This document shows positions 36,552-46,422 of a stretch of 64,000 bases of DNA, piece after piece; the stretch's first letter is position 1, and each line of letters begins with the position of its first letter. The notes under the pieces were generated by a model, which saw only the letters and a program-made list of their open reading frames with translations, searched no databases and was not told the DNA's origin. The position numbers were made by a program, and so were the translations under genes. The stretch is from Mucilaginibacter_A sp050954285 (GTDB lineage Bacteria; Bacteroidota; Bacteroidia; Sphingobacteriales; Sphingobacteriaceae). The stretch lies in NCBI GenBank assembly GCA_050954285.1, contig JBPBPL010000020.1, positions 1 through 64,000 of the forward strand. The letters run 5' to 3'.

Positions 36552-38585
36552 TTATTTAACAATATATGTTTTATGATCGGGACCAATACCGGTCAGCGTA
36601 ACTGATTTCCATTGGGAAGGCAATTTGCTTTTGATCTGTGTGATGCCGTTTGGCGTAATATCCAATCCGCCAAAACCCATTAACAAACTTTGTAAAATTC
36701 CGCCGGCACCAGTTGCAAAATACGGGTTTGTTCCGCCTTTCGTTTCTGCAATTACGCGGAAAGGCGGAACTAAGTTTGGCTCGTAAGCTTCTTTAAACCA
36801 ATGATATGCTTTTCCGCCATCACCCAAACGCGAATATAATAATGCAAAAATCGCCTGTGTCATCGCTGGCGTTCCTTCATTCGGAATCCTGGTTTCGTAG
36901 TAAGCCAAATCCTTTTTGATCTGTGCCTGATCGGTTATCGTTTTCAACGGATAAGCCAATAGATTGACATCGCCCTGTTTGATTCCTTCTCCATGATAAA
37001 AAGCGTGTTCCTGCGTTACGCCATTTGGCAATTTTAAAATAGGAATATTTTGTGCCACCAAAGCCCAATCCGCATTAGCCGGAATACCCAATAATTTAGC
37101 TGCTGCTGCTGCATTTTGCAGGTTTACTTTTGCTGCTGCGTTTGTGAAAGCATTGTTATCTACATTCTCCGCCCATTCATCCGCAGCAACCACATTTTTA
37201 ATGTCAAAATGCCCTGCACCGTTTCGTTCTACACGGCTTGCCCAGAAATCAGCTGTGGCAGATAAAATCGGCCAGCCACGTTCGCGCAACCATGTTTTAT
37301 CTTGTGTAACACAATAATAATTCCAGGCGGCATTGGCTACATCGGCCGTGATATGATGTTCAAACGGACCGCTCAAAGCCCAAACCGGTGTTTCTTCTAC
37401 ACCTGTTCCGGCACTTTCCCAGGGAAACATCGCGCCTTTAAATCCGTGAGAAAACGCGTTTCTCCGTGCGGCTTCTATTCGTTCAAAACGATATTCGACC
37501 AATGATTTTGCAATTTCCGGGTGTAAAACCAGCAGTGCCGGATACATCCAGACTTCGGTATCCCAAAAAACGTGTCCGTTATAACCCAAGCCAGAAAGCC
37601 CCATTGGCGAAGGCGAAAAAGCAGTTCCGGCACGCGAAAACGAATACAAATGGTACAACATGCTGTGAATATCCTGTTGTGCCTGCGCGTCTCCTTCAAT
37701 TTTAATATCACTTTTCCATAACTCGTCCCAGGCCTGATTGTGAAATTTCAACAAACGATCATGACCTTCCAAACGGGCAAAAATGGTTAAACGCTCCGCC
37801 TCATTCAGCGGATCATCATGGTGCACTGAAGTGATGGAAGAACCAATCACCGAAAAAGTATAAGTTTCGCCAGATTTCAGGCTTTTGCTGAATTTCATCA
37901 GGTGCATATTACTGTCCCACATTTCGTGGATCACGGCTGGCTCCTGCCCGTGCGGCTCTCCAAACAAAAAACTGGTGGAAGCACACAATTGTAATTTCCC
38001 GGTCGGGCTTTTTGCGGTAGAAGTGAGCAGCTTGAGCGTTACATGCGGCCGATCGATTTCGTTATAATAATTTTGCACCTCGCGCAAGGCATCCGGCGCT
38101 TCCATTACGCTTGCCGGTGTAATCGTGATGTCCTTTTTAGCGGTGATGGAAATATCCATTAAAACCGTAAACGGCAACTGGCGCAGCGAATAATACGTGT
38201 ATTTGACCGTTGCTTCATCACTGTAAGAAAAAGTAGTGGTAAAAGAAGCATGCTGCATATCCAGTTGCTGCTGCATGTTTGTTACCGCTTTTGCATCCAA
38301 ACGCTTACCGTTGATATCCAGATGCATGTTCAGCAAATTGAAACTATTTAAAAAATTGCTGACACGGCCGCGGCCATACTGATCATAAACGCCTGCGAGC
38401 ACCACGTTTTTTACCTGAAAAGGTTCGGGAGAAGATACAATCCCGATCATCCCGTTGGCAACCGTAACGCCAAAATAATTTGCCGGATCGATTTTATCTG
38501 TAGAAATACGCCAGGGATCCTGCGCGTTTGCTTGAAAAATGCAACAAAAAACACCCGATAAAAACAGTATCAGCTTTTTTTTCAT
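36552..38585 (-). CDS. Secreted GH65 glycoside hydrolase
   Basis: A 677-residue protein with signal peptide MKKKLILFLSGVFCCIFQANAQ. It has the GH65 layout: N-terminal beta-sandwich to about 270, then an (alpha/alpha)6 barrel with GHVFWDTEVWMYPALL. Glu470 in VVAADEWAENVDNN is the general acid position; Glu614 in FRVIAETKGGTNPYF is at the position of the general base in GH65 hydrolases such as the kojibiose hydrolase of Flavobacterium johnsoniae, whereas phosphorylases bind phosphate there. So hydrolysis of an alpha-glucose disaccharide (kojibiose, trehalose or nigerose type) is likely. Its ATG overlaps the upstream stop (ATGA). Confidence 0.88.
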   Translation of the reverse strand: MKKKLILFLSGVFCCIFQANAQDPWRISTDKIDPANYFGVTVANGMIGIVSSPEPFQVKNVVLAGVYDQYGRGRVSNFLNSFNLLNMHLDINGKRLDAKAVTNMQQQLDMQHASFTTTFSYSDEATVKYTYYSLRQLPFTVLMDISITAKKDITITPASVMEAPDALREVQNYYNEIDRPHVTLKLLTSTAKSPTGKLQLCASTSFLFGEPHGQEPAVIHEMWDSNMHLMKFSKSLKSGETYTFSVIGSSITSVHHDDPLNEAERLTIFARLEGHDRLLKFHNQAWDELWKSDIKIEGDAQAQQDIHSMLYHLYSFSRAGTAFSPSPMGLSGLGYNGHVFWDTEVWMYPALLVLHPEIAKSLVEYRFERIEAARRNAFSHGFKGAMFPWESAGTGVEETPVWALSGPFEHHITADVANAAWNYYCVTQDKTWLRERGWPILSATADFWASRVERNGAGHFDIKNVVAADEWAENVDNNAFTNAAAKVNLQNAAAAAKLLGIPANADWALVAQNIPILKLPNGVTQEHAFYHGEGIKQGDVNLLAYPLKTITDQAQIKKDLAYYETRIPNEGTPAMTQAIFALLYSRLGDGGKAYHWFKEAYEPNLVPPFRVIAETKGGTNPYFATGAGGILQSLLMGFGGLDITPNGITQIKSKLPSQWKSVTLTGIGPDHKTYIVK

Positions 38586-41500
38586 GGTTTGGATTTAGGT
38601 TTTGAACGAAAGAATTCGATCCCTTCGTTGTTTCTGGAAACAGCGTAAATATAGCCGTTTTTCGTTTTGATTTTCTGGATGTCGCGCACTTCTCCGCGCA
38701 GCAAAAAACCGTTATTTACGGACGAAGAAGACTGAAAATTTCGGTTTTTGTCTGGAACTAAAACGTTGCCGTAATCCGCGTCGTACCGACCTTCATACGG
38801 CAAAACGCCATAAAAATTTCCGCCGGCCAGAATGCTGTTTTTATCACCCCAAAATTGGGCAAAAGCAAATAGCGGTGCCACCTGTGCCGAAGATGGAAAT
38901 GCTTTAAACTCAAAATTACCGGCTCCTTTATTGTAAAAAATGCCGGAAGTAAACGAATTGACCGTTAGCACTTTATTCACATCTAGGGAATCGCCAAACA
39001 ATTCGGATACAGTTTTTCCGGCAAAATCATGATAGTACAGAAACTTCTTTTTTAACAACGGAACCTGCTTTTCAATTTCACCTTTGCCCAAAAAAGTATA
39101 ATCTTTTTGGTTGATGCTGTACGTGAGCAACGGATCGATAATTCCGTTCTTATCCAGATCAGACAAGAACAGTTTCACCGGGTTTTCTGCGGAGGGTTTC
39201 AATTTTGAATTCCAGCCATAATTGCCTGCAATAATATCTGTTTTGCCATCGCCATCCACATCAGCCAGCAAAATCCGCTGCCACCAGCCGCTTGCCGCAT
39301 CCATTTGTACCGAGTGTTGCTGCACCAGTTTCCCTTTTTGGTTGATGAAAACTTTTACTGGCATCCATTCTCCGGCAACCACTAAATCCGGCCAGCCATC
39401 ATTGTTTAAATCTGCAAAGGCAGCAGAACGAATCATTCCTGCATTTTTAAGTTCGGCCGGAATTGCTGTTTGATGAAAATTTCCCTGCCCGTCATTCATT
39501 AAAAGATACGATTCCGGGATTTTACCAAACTCGCGCGCATCCGGCGCACCGGCTACAAAAATGTCCGGGAAACCATCATGATTTACATCCGCAACGGCAA
39601 CAGCCGCTTTATTGACTTTGATGGATGGAATGGAATTTGAACGTTTAAAATTTCCTTTCCCATCATTTAAATATAAGCGATCTACCAGTTCCGGCGAACC
39701 ATCTGGCAATTCATTTCCGCCACTAACAACATACAAATCCGGATTACCGTCATGATTTACATCGATAAAAACAGCATCAACACCTTCGCTTGCTGCATCT
39801 GCCAAAAAAGCTGACTGAACCGATTCCGTAAAACCACCGTTTTTTTGCTGGATAAACAAAGCACCAGCTTGTCCTTTTGCGCCGCACACATAAAAATCAT
39901 CCAGACCGTCGTGGTTTATATCTGCAACAGCCATCCGCGGACCTTCCGTAGAAAGCACGTGTGGAATAAGTGGTTGCATATTAAAATCAACAAAATTATT
40001 TTCTTGGTGCTTCCACCTGATGTTTTCTGCCGAAGTAATATTTTGAAAAACTGCCGGAACCGGCTTAAAAAACTTAGTTTGTTCAAAATGACCGGCAGCG
40101 TTTTTTTGGTTTATAGTAATAAGTTGATTGACTTTCACATTTTTAATAATCTGATACGTCTGGTTTGGCCAAACGATGAGCAAGCTATCTGCTTTTTTAG
40201 CCTCTTTCAACCCAAAATGAAGCTCTGGTTCTACCGAAGATTGAAATCCGCGTGTTAACATCAACTGCTCATATTGCATCTGTTTTCCGCAGAAAACGTA
40301 TGCCTTGGCACCAATTCCGAAATGATTATCGGGATCTCCAGTAAACTTTAAGCTGAGGTAATTACTGTTTTTACCAGTATTTTTATAGATGCAGGCTTCG
40401 TGATTCAGGTTATTGGTGATCAGATCCAAATGCCCGCTATTGTTCAAATCCGCATAAGCTGCACCGTTGGAAAGCATGGCGTCCTTTATTCCCCAGATAC
40501 TGCTTTTATCGGTAAATTTTTCAGTTGGCGTTCCTTTAAAAATGAAACTATGTGCTTCACCGGTTGGCATTTTATCCAGCACCAAACTATCGGATTGATG
40601 GCCGCTGCTTAATGCTGCCTGGACAGATAAATCAGAAATATAACTGATATAATCCATATCCGTTGGACGGCGTTTAATACCGTTGGCGATGAATAAATCT
40701 TTGATGCCATCGTTATCAAAATCAGCCATCAACGGGCTCCAGCTCCAGTCCGTAGCCGCAACACCGTCCATCAAAGCCACATCGCTAAAAGCTTCACCAT
40801 TTCCAAGATTTTTTTGCAAACAATTGCGCGAATACTGGTTTTGAAATCCGCCGTTTACAATTTTGTATTTATACTGATCGTAGGTTTCGTCGCCGCCATA
40901 CGTTTTCAATACGTTCTCCTCCGCAGGCAACATATCTGCTGTAAAAATATCCAATTGCCCATCATTGTTAAAATCAGCCATGTCATTGCCCATACTAAAA
41001 CGGCTGTAATGGTTAAAGTGCTTCGCGCCCGCTTCGGTAAATGTGCCGTTGTGGTTGTTGATGTAGTAATAATCGTTCTCGTGGAAATCATTTCCCACGT
41101 AAATATCTTCCCAGCCATCGTTATTTAAATCGCCCACAGCAACACCTAAACCATAACCTAACGCGCTGCTGTAAATGCCCGACTTTAAGGTTACATCTAC
41201 AAAATGGCCTTTTTGATTGAGATATAATTTGCTTCCAGCCAGCTGATTAGATTTTCTCCGGGCACTCGTATCGCCATAAGTTTCTACGGAATGATTGGAT
41301 TGGTTGAGTAAAAAGCAATCCAGCTTGCCGTCGTGATTGTAATCGAAAAAAACTGCCTGTGTAGAATAACCCGAAAAATCTAAACCAAATTCTGCTGATC
41401 TTTCCGAAAAAGTGCCATCATGATTATTGATGTACAATAAGTTGTGCCCTTTCAGATTCAGTTTTCCGGCCACGGCACAAACGTAAATATCCAACCAGCC

Positions 41501-41911
41501 ATCATTGTTTACATCGGCCATGGTTACACCGGTGCACCAATCGGCAGAACCGTGTACACCAGCTTTCTGAGTAATGTCCTGAAACTGGTAATTGCCTTTG
41601 TTGAGATAAAGCTTGTTGCCGCCTTTTTTATTCGCCGTAAAAAACAGATCGGGCAAACCATCATTGTTGATATCGCCCACAGCAACTCCTCCCCCATTAT
41701 AGAAATACAAATATTGCAACATGCCCGGCGCATCGTTATCAGTTAGTTTATTGTTAAAAGTAACATGAGTTTGGGTTGAACTGAGCAGCTGGAAAAGTGG
41801 TGCTTCGGCTTTTTTATGCTGACACGAAACCAGAAAAAAACAGCTCAACACAAAGAAAAAAATTAGCTTCTTGATAAAAATATGGGAAACCGATGAAATG
41901 TGCAGGATCAA
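38582..41911 (-). CDS. VCBS-repeat, ASPIC/UnbV-domain lipoprotein
   Basis: A 1109-residue CRTAC1-like lipoprotein; the lipobox is LVSC near residue 30. Many DxNxDGxxD calcium-type VCBS/FG-GAP repeats (DINNDGLPDLFF, DVNNDGWLDIYV and others) form beta-propellers before and after an ASPIC/UnbV domain (about 510-610, GIGAKAYVFCGKQ). Binding partners and substrate are unknown; related proteins accompany SusCD loci. The start used is TTG 41911; a GTG inside the signal sequence is the alternative, as no ATG is present. It heads an operon with GH65, the membrane protein and the haloperoxidase-like gene. Confidence 0.87.
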   Translation of the reverse strand: MILHISSVSHIFIKKLIFFFVLSCFFLVSCQHKKAEAPLFQLLSSTQTHVTFNNKLTDNDAPGMLQYLYFYNGGGVAVGDINNDGLPDLFFTANKKGGNKLYLNKGNYQFQDITQKAGVHGSADWCTGVTMADVNNDGWLDIYVCAVAGKLNLKGHNLLYINNHDGTFSERSAEFGLDFSGYSTQAVFFDYNHDGKLDCFLLNQSNHSVETYGDTSARRKSNQLAGSKLYLNQKGHFVDVTLKSGIYSSALGYGLGVAVGDLNNDGWEDIYVGNDFHENDYYYINNHNGTFTEAGAKHFNHYSRFSMGNDMADFNNDGQLDIFTADMLPAEENVLKTYGGDETYDQYKYKIVNGGFQNQYSRNCLQKNLGNGEAFSDVALMDGVAATDWSWSPLMADFDNDGIKDLFIANGIKRRPTDMDYISYISDLSVQAALSSGHQSDSLVLDKMPTGEAHSFIFKGTPTEKFTDKSSIWGIKDAMLSNGAAYADLNNSGHLDLITNNLNHEACIYKNTGKNSNYLSLKFTGDPDNHFGIGAKAYVFCGKQMQYEQLMLTRGFQSSVEPELHFGLKEAKKADSLLIVWPNQTYQIIKNVKVNQLITINQKNAAGHFEQTKFFKPVPAVFQNITSAENIRWKHQENNFVDFNMQPLIPHVLSTEGPRMAVADINHDGLDDFYVCGAKGQAGALFIQQKNGGFTESVQSAFLADAASEGVDAVFIDVNHDGNPDLYVVSGGNELPDGSPELVDRLYLNDGKGNFKRSNSIPSIKVNKAAVAVADVNHDGFPDIFVAGAPDAREFGKIPESYLLMNDGQGNFHQTAIPAELKNAGMIRSAAFADLNNDGWPDLVVAGEWMPVKVFINQKGKLVQQHSVQMDAASGWWQRILLADVDGDGKTDIIAGNYGWNSKLKPSAENPVKLFLSDLDKNGIIDPLLTYSINQKDYTFLGKGEIEKQVPLLKKKFLYYHDFAGKTVSELFGDSLDVNKVLTVNSFTSGIFYNKGAGNFEFKAFPSSAQVAPLFAFAQFWGDKNSILAGGNFYGVLPYEGRYDADYGNVLVPDKNRNFQSSSSVNNGFLLRGEVRDIQKIKTKNGYIYAVSRNNEGIEFFRSKPKSKP

Positions 41912-42015
41912 ATTTTTGTTGAATTGCTGATAAATGTTGGTGAAATCAAGACGATGGTGTACCTGAAAATTTCGATTTATAATTAACCTTAAATGTATAA
42001 ATTTTTTGAGTGGCG

Positions 42016-42029
42016 ATGCTTCTTTTATC
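42016..42029 (-). repeat. Dispersed motif copy (GA type), inverted pair member
   Basis: Plus strand ATGCTTCTTTTATC followed by GCATAAAAATT. It faces the copy at 42061-42074, giving ATGCTTCTTTTA ... TAAAAGAAGCAT, a perfect 12-base inverted repeat with a 35-base gap in a divergent promoter region. Confidence 0.85.
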
Positions 42030-42060
42030 GCATAAAAATTAAGATCGCCAATTTTTTATT

Positions 42061-42074
42061 GCTAAAAGAAGCAT
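42061..42074 (+). repeat. Dispersed motif copy (GA type), inverted pair member
   Basis: GCTAAAAGAAGCAT, partner of the copy at 42016-42029. It is followed at once by TACTTTTA, a near -7 element for the gene starting at 42107. Confidence 0.82.
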
Positions 42075-42106
42075 GTACTTTTAGCACCCGATTATTGCTA
42101 CCCTGA

Positions 42107-43042
42107 ATGAAGAAAATATTTGTTTTAATTGTGCTGATGCTGATTATTGTTTTGATTGTTCTGATCTCGTTCAAGCAGCAAAAAACGATTCATATTAAAG
42201 TTCAATATTTTATTGCTTTGCAACAATTGCTTCAACCCGAAAACTGGAAAAAGTGGCAGCCTGATGTAAAAAAAGCTTTTCAACAAGATCCAGCGGAAGT
42301 AAAAATCAGCAAACGTAATCTTGTTTTTACTATCCAAATTCCAGGTTCTACAATTAATCTTAAACCACAGGGTTTCGCATTTGATGTTGATAAAAACAGT
42401 ACCTGGAAAAACAGCCGTTACCAGTTGATAGCGGTACCAATTTTGAAAGATGGAACAGCGCAAATTACCATCAACCAAAAAACCAATTTATGGAATCGGC
42501 TACTTGATTTGCTCGGTCGAAGACCTATAAACGACATCGATCAGCTGAAAGCTTTTTTAGAAGATCCGCGCCGGTATTATGGTTTTGATATCAGGCGTAC
42601 TATGGTTGCCGACAGTAACATAGTAGTTGAAAAAAAGAGGATTTTAATCAAAAATAAAGCTTCGGAAATTGCGCAAACCGAGCAAGATTTAAAGGCTTAT
42701 ATCCAGCAGCAAAACCTCAAAGTTGTGCAGCCGGTTATCGCAGATATCCGCAACATTGGCCAGGATTCGCTACGGTTAATGATTGGTTTGCCTATTAATA
42801 AACAAACCGTTTCTGCCGGGAAAATCCAGTTTATGCACCAGCCACCGCACGGGCACATGTTAACCGGTTTTTATAATGGAAAATATGGCGGAAGGCAAAA
42901 GCTTTATCTGGCAATGAAAACCTATATCGCCGATCATAATCTATCTTCTCCGGAGGATGCTTACGAGAAATATCTGGACAATAAAATACCTGTAAGCGAT
43001 ACGAGCTGGGTGCGCTTACAGGTAAATTTTCCTATTTTTTAG
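42107..43042 (+). CDS. Membrane-anchored SRPBCC plus GyrI-like domain protein
   Basis: A 311-residue protein. One N-terminal membrane helix (FVLIVLMLIIVLIVLISF) is followed by a polyketide-cyclase/SRPBCC-like domain (about 30-165, with NWKKWQP and the beta-strands FTIQIPGSTINL) and a GyrI-like effector-binding domain (about 170-311, with HGHMLTGFYNGKYGG, SPEDAYEKYLDNKIP and WVRLQVNFPIF). No DNA-binding domain is present. It may bind a small ligand at the membrane; function unknown. Its 3' end overlaps the convergent VCBS gene by 11 bases. Confidence 0.7.
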   Translation: MKKIFVLIVLMLIIVLIVLISFKQQKTIHIKVQYFIALQQLLQPENWKKWQPDVKKAFQQDPAEVKISKRNLVFTIQIPGSTINLKPQGFAFDVDKNSTWKNSRYQLIAVPILKDGTAQITINQKTNLWNRLLDLLGRRPINDIDQLKAFLEDPRRYYGFDIRRTMVADSNIVVEKKRILIKNKASEIAQTEQDLKAYIQQQNLKVVQPVIADIRNIGQDSLRLMIGLPINKQTVSAGKIQFMHQPPHGHMLTGFYNGKYGGRQKLYLAMKTYIADHNLSSPEDAYEKYLDNKIPVSDTSWVRLQVNFPIF

Positions 43043-46000
43043 GCTGTGTAAATATTTGCAGCGCATCGTTGTTTCGGGCAATGACAATGCTGGTGCCAGT
43101 TTTGGTTTTGATGGATTTTATGTCGCGTACTTCTCCTTTGATAAAAATACCGCTGACCGACGGCGGCACATAAGTGAAACCATGTTGCGGATTTCCTAAA
43201 AACGTAGTGCCGTAGCTGGCATCATAGCGGCCAACTTCGGGTTTCAGGCCGTAAAAGTTTCCACCTAAAATTAAATCGGGAACTTCATCATAATTTACAT
43301 CCGTTACCAAAACACTAAAAACCGGCGAAAGCTGACTTTGTACCGGCAGTGGCTGCATATTAAACCGGCCTTTCCCCTGATTGTAAAACACACAAGTTTG
43401 GGTTTGATTGACAGTTAAAACGGATGCTTTTGCCAATTCTTCTGGGGTAAAAACAGCATCGATCCCTTTGCCTGCATAAGCATCGTAACGCAGAATTTTC
43501 TTTTTGAGGTATGGCAACTGCTTCAGCAAATCATCATGCAGATTAAAAATATAAGGTTTCCCATCCGTTTTATAATAAACCGGGATAGATTCTACCTGGC
43601 CATTTTCATCAAAATCGGAGACGTAAAGTTTGGCCGGATGGTTTACGTCTGCCTGAATTTTAGAATTTAAACCATTGTTACCCGCGATAAAATCTATATT
43701 CCCATCATTATTAAAATCGCCTATGGTTATGCAATTCCACCAGCCGGAAGAATTGGCAATTTCAGCGGTTTTAACTAATTTTTTACCAACGTATTTCAAG
43801 ATCGTAACCGGCATCCAATCGCCCACAACCACCAAAGCGTTTTTACCCCGTCCATCCAAATCCACCCATTGCGCATCGGTTACCATGCCTAATTTTTGTA
43901 GTTCAGGGGCAATGCTGGCTGTTACATCTGTAAAATTCCCTTTGCCATCATTTCTGAATAATTTGCTTGTTGGGATAACCCCGTACGAACCCGGAATGCT
44001 CCTTCCACCAATAAATAAATCGCCGTTATTGCTGTTTATCCGCACACAGGAAGCGTTGATGGAAAGTAACGGCCAGCCTTTAAACTGACGTAAAAAATTA
44101 CCTTTGCCATCATTGATATAAAATCGGGAAACCAAGTTGAGCGAGCCTTCGTGTTCCTGATTACCGCCGGAAACCACCACCAAATCCTGGTCGCCATCAT
44201 GATCGGCATCCAAGAATAACGCGCCAATATCTTCACTTAGTTTATCCTGCTCAAACGCAAATTCTTTTTTGGGAAGGAATGTTCCGTTGGGCTGCTGGAT
44301 AAAAAGCTTGGCCGTATCGTTGATCGCTCCGCCCATAAAAAAATCATCTAAGCCATCTCCGTTCACATCAGCAACAGCCAGTTTCGGACCTTCGGTAGAA
44401 AGCATTTTCGGGATCAATCGTTGCTCATCAAAATCCTTATAATCGTTTTCCTTGTGGGTGATATCGCCGCTGATTACTTCGGCCGTACTGTTTTTATAGT
44501 ATGTTTTTAAGTGTGTTGTTTTGGGCTGAAACTTTTGGTCAGCATTTTTTTGAAGCAGTTTTAAGGTCGAATTAATATTCACATCTTTTAAAATTTGCAT
44601 CTTTAAATCCGGCCATACTATTTTTACACTATCAATTTTAGTGTTTTTGCCGATGCCAAAGTTCAGTACCGGTTCCGAGCTGCTTTCGAAACCGCGCACC
44701 GGCATTTGCTCAATCAGCTGCTGGTTGTTTTTGGTATAAACAGTTACTTTTGCACCGATGCCAAAGGTATTTTTGCCGTTACCCTGCAACTGTACTTTTA
44801 AAAAATTGGTTTTTAGTTTTTCAGAGGAAGAATTTCGGTAGATAAAAGCAGTACCGTTTTCATTGTTTACCACCAGGTCCAGATCACCATCACCATCCAA
44901 ATCACCATAAGCCGCACCGTTGCTAAAAGTTGGCGTGTTCAAACCTAAAGCCTCAGTCGCATTTTTAAACTGCAGGTTTTTTTGGTTGATGAAACCATAA
45001 TTGCTAATCGGCGTTGCGGGCATCTTATCTAAAAAAGCCTTCATTTTAAAACCACCTTTTTTAGCCATATTCATTGCTTCTTCACTGCTGAAATAAGCTA
45101 AAAAATCTTGGTTCGTTAAATCCTTACTAATGCCATTGCTCACATAAATATCTTTCCAGCCATCATTATTAAAATCGAAACACAACGCGCCCCAGCTCCA
45201 ATCGGTTGCATTTACACCTGCCAGACAAGCAATATCGCTGAACGTGCCATCACCATTGTTCAACTGCAAACAATTGCTGGTAAACTGGTGGTGGAAATCG
45301 CTTTTTAATTTGGCATTATACACATCGTAATCATCAAATTTGGTGGTGGTTTTGAGGCGATAATCATTTTCAGGCAGCATATCGGTAGTAAAAACATCCA
45401 GCAAACCATCATTGTTAATATCTGCCATATCCGAACCCATGGACGACATACTCATGTGGCCCATGGCATCGTTGCTGTTCTCTTTAAAAGTGCCGTTGTG
45501 TTTGTTAATGTACAAATAATCGTGCTCAAAAAAATCGTTAGAAACGTACAAATCATCCCAGCCGGTATTGTTAATATCGCCGGCTGCAATGCCTAAACCA
45601 AAACCGATTTCGCTGCCATAAATCCCGGCTTGCGCGCTGATGTCGGTAAATTTTCCGTTATCGTTCCGATATAAACGGTCGCCATTTTTCGGATCTCGTT
45701 TATCCCGCAGGTTTCGGTTGTAACCAAAACTACCAATCGGCCGGTAACTATTGTTCAACACAAAACAATCTAAATCGCCGTCATGATCAAAATCAAAAAA
45801 AATGGCTTGGGTTGATAAACCTTTGTCATCCAAACCATATTGCGCGGCTTCTTCTTTAAAAGTGCCATCTTTTTGGTTGATGTAGAGTTCGTTTGCCCGT
45901 TCGGCTTCCGTGGTTCCGCTGCTGTTACAAACGTAAATATCCAGCCAGCCATCACCATTAATATCTACCATAGAAACGCCGGTGTGCCAGCGGTGTGCTC

Positions 46001-46337
46001 CTTTTACCCCTGCTTTTTCAGTAACATCTTTAAATTTCCAGTTTCCTTGATTAAGATATAATTTATTGCTGCCTTGATTGGCACTGAAAAATATATCCGG
46101 CTTCCCATCATTGTTTATATCGCCGATAGCCACGCCGCCGCCATTGTAATAATTACGGTAGTTAAATACGTTGAAATTATCATTATCAATCACTTTGTTA
46201 TTAAAGCTGATTCCGGTTTGCGCAGCCGGAACAAGTTGAAATAAAGCATCATCCGGAATAATCTTTTTTTGATGCCGACAGGAAATACAAAAAATAGGCA
46301 GTAAAAGAAGTATCAGGATTTTGGTACGGATGCACAT
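43032..46337 (-). CDS. VCBS-repeat, ASPIC/UnbV-domain lipoprotein (paralogue)
   Basis: A 1101-residue lipoprotein, lipobox CISC near residue 20, paralogous over its full length to the protein at 38582-41911. It has the same VCBS repeats (DINNDGKPDIFF, DINGDGWLDIYV, DANHDGDQDLVVVSGG-like units) and ASPIC/UnbV domain (about 505-600, GIGAKVTVYTKNNQQ). I chose ATG 46337 instead of TTG 46355 because a TAGCTTTG promoter element and the end of a hairpin occupy that upstream sequence. It follows SusD and may be the surface partner of the SusCD complex. Confidence 0.88.
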   Translation of the reverse strand: MCIRTKILILLLLPIFCISCRHQKKIIPDDALFQLVPAAQTGISFNNKVIDNDNFNVFNYRNYYNGGGVAIGDINNDGKPDIFFSANQGSNKLYLNQGNWKFKDVTEKAGVKGAHRWHTGVSMVDINGDGWLDIYVCNSSGTTEAERANELYINQKDGTFKEEAAQYGLDDKGLSTQAIFFDFDHDGDLDCFVLNNSYRPIGSFGYNRNLRDKRDPKNGDRLYRNDNGKFTDISAQAGIYGSEIGFGLGIAAGDINNTGWDDLYVSNDFFEHDYLYINKHNGTFKENSNDAMGHMSMSSMGSDMADINNDGLLDVFTTDMLPENDYRLKTTTKFDDYDVYNAKLKSDFHHQFTSNCLQLNNGDGTFSDIACLAGVNATDWSWGALCFDFNNDGWKDIYVSNGISKDLTNQDFLAYFSSEEAMNMAKKGGFKMKAFLDKMPATPISNYGFINQKNLQFKNATEALGLNTPTFSNGAAYGDLDGDGDLDLVVNNENGTAFIYRNSSSEKLKTNFLKVQLQGNGKNTFGIGAKVTVYTKNNQQLIEQMPVRGFESSSEPVLNFGIGKNTKIDSVKIVWPDLKMQILKDVNINSTLKLLQKNADQKFQPKTTHLKTYYKNSTAEVISGDITHKENDYKDFDEQRLIPKMLSTEGPKLAVADVNGDGLDDFFMGGAINDTAKLFIQQPNGTFLPKKEFAFEQDKLSEDIGALFLDADHDGDQDLVVVSGGNQEHEGSLNLVSRFYINDGKGNFLRQFKGWPLLSINASCVRINSNNGDLFIGGRSIPGSYGVIPTSKLFRNDGKGNFTDVTASIAPELQKLGMVTDAQWVDLDGRGKNALVVVGDWMPVTILKYVGKKLVKTAEIANSSGWWNCITIGDFNNDGNIDFIAGNNGLNSKIQADVNHPAKLYVSDFDENGQVESIPVYYKTDGKPYIFNLHDDLLKQLPYLKKKILRYDAYAGKGIDAVFTPEELAKASVLTVNQTQTCVFYNQGKGRFNMQPLPVQSQLSPVFSVLVTDVNYDEVPDLILGGNFYGLKPEVGRYDASYGTTFLGNPQHGFTYVPPSVSGIFIKGEVRDIKSIKTKTGTSIVIARNNDALQIFTQPKK

Positions 46338-46352
46338 AGAAAAGAAATATAA

Positions 46353-46360
46353 CAAAGCTA
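46353..46360 (-). promoter_or_regulatory. Predicted -7 element of the VCBS gene
   Basis: Minus-strand TAGCTTTG fits TAnnTTTG, 15 bases before ATG 46337 and just after the susD-side hairpin. The gene can therefore be expressed apart from susCD. Confidence 0.6.
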
Positions 46361-46394
46361 AAAATGGAGCAGTAAATTAATACTACTCCATTTT
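46361..46394 (-). terminator. Hairpin between susD and the VCBS gene
   Basis: AAAATGGAGCAGTA (46361-46374) pairs with TACTACTCCATTTT (46381-46394) with one mismatch around six bases. It may end or attenuate the susCD transcript. Confidence 0.65.
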
Positions 46395-46422
46395 AAAAAT
46401 TGATCAAGAAATGATCAGAGGA

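Noticed and set aside
38582..46337. Internal DNA repeats in the VCBS genes as a repeat array or CRISPR
   Set aside because: They encode the DxNxDGxxD protein repeats and vary as coding sequence does.
46338..46355. TTG start of the second VCBS lipoprotein
   Set aside because: It overlaps the predicted promoter element; ATG 46337 gives a normal lipoprotein signal.
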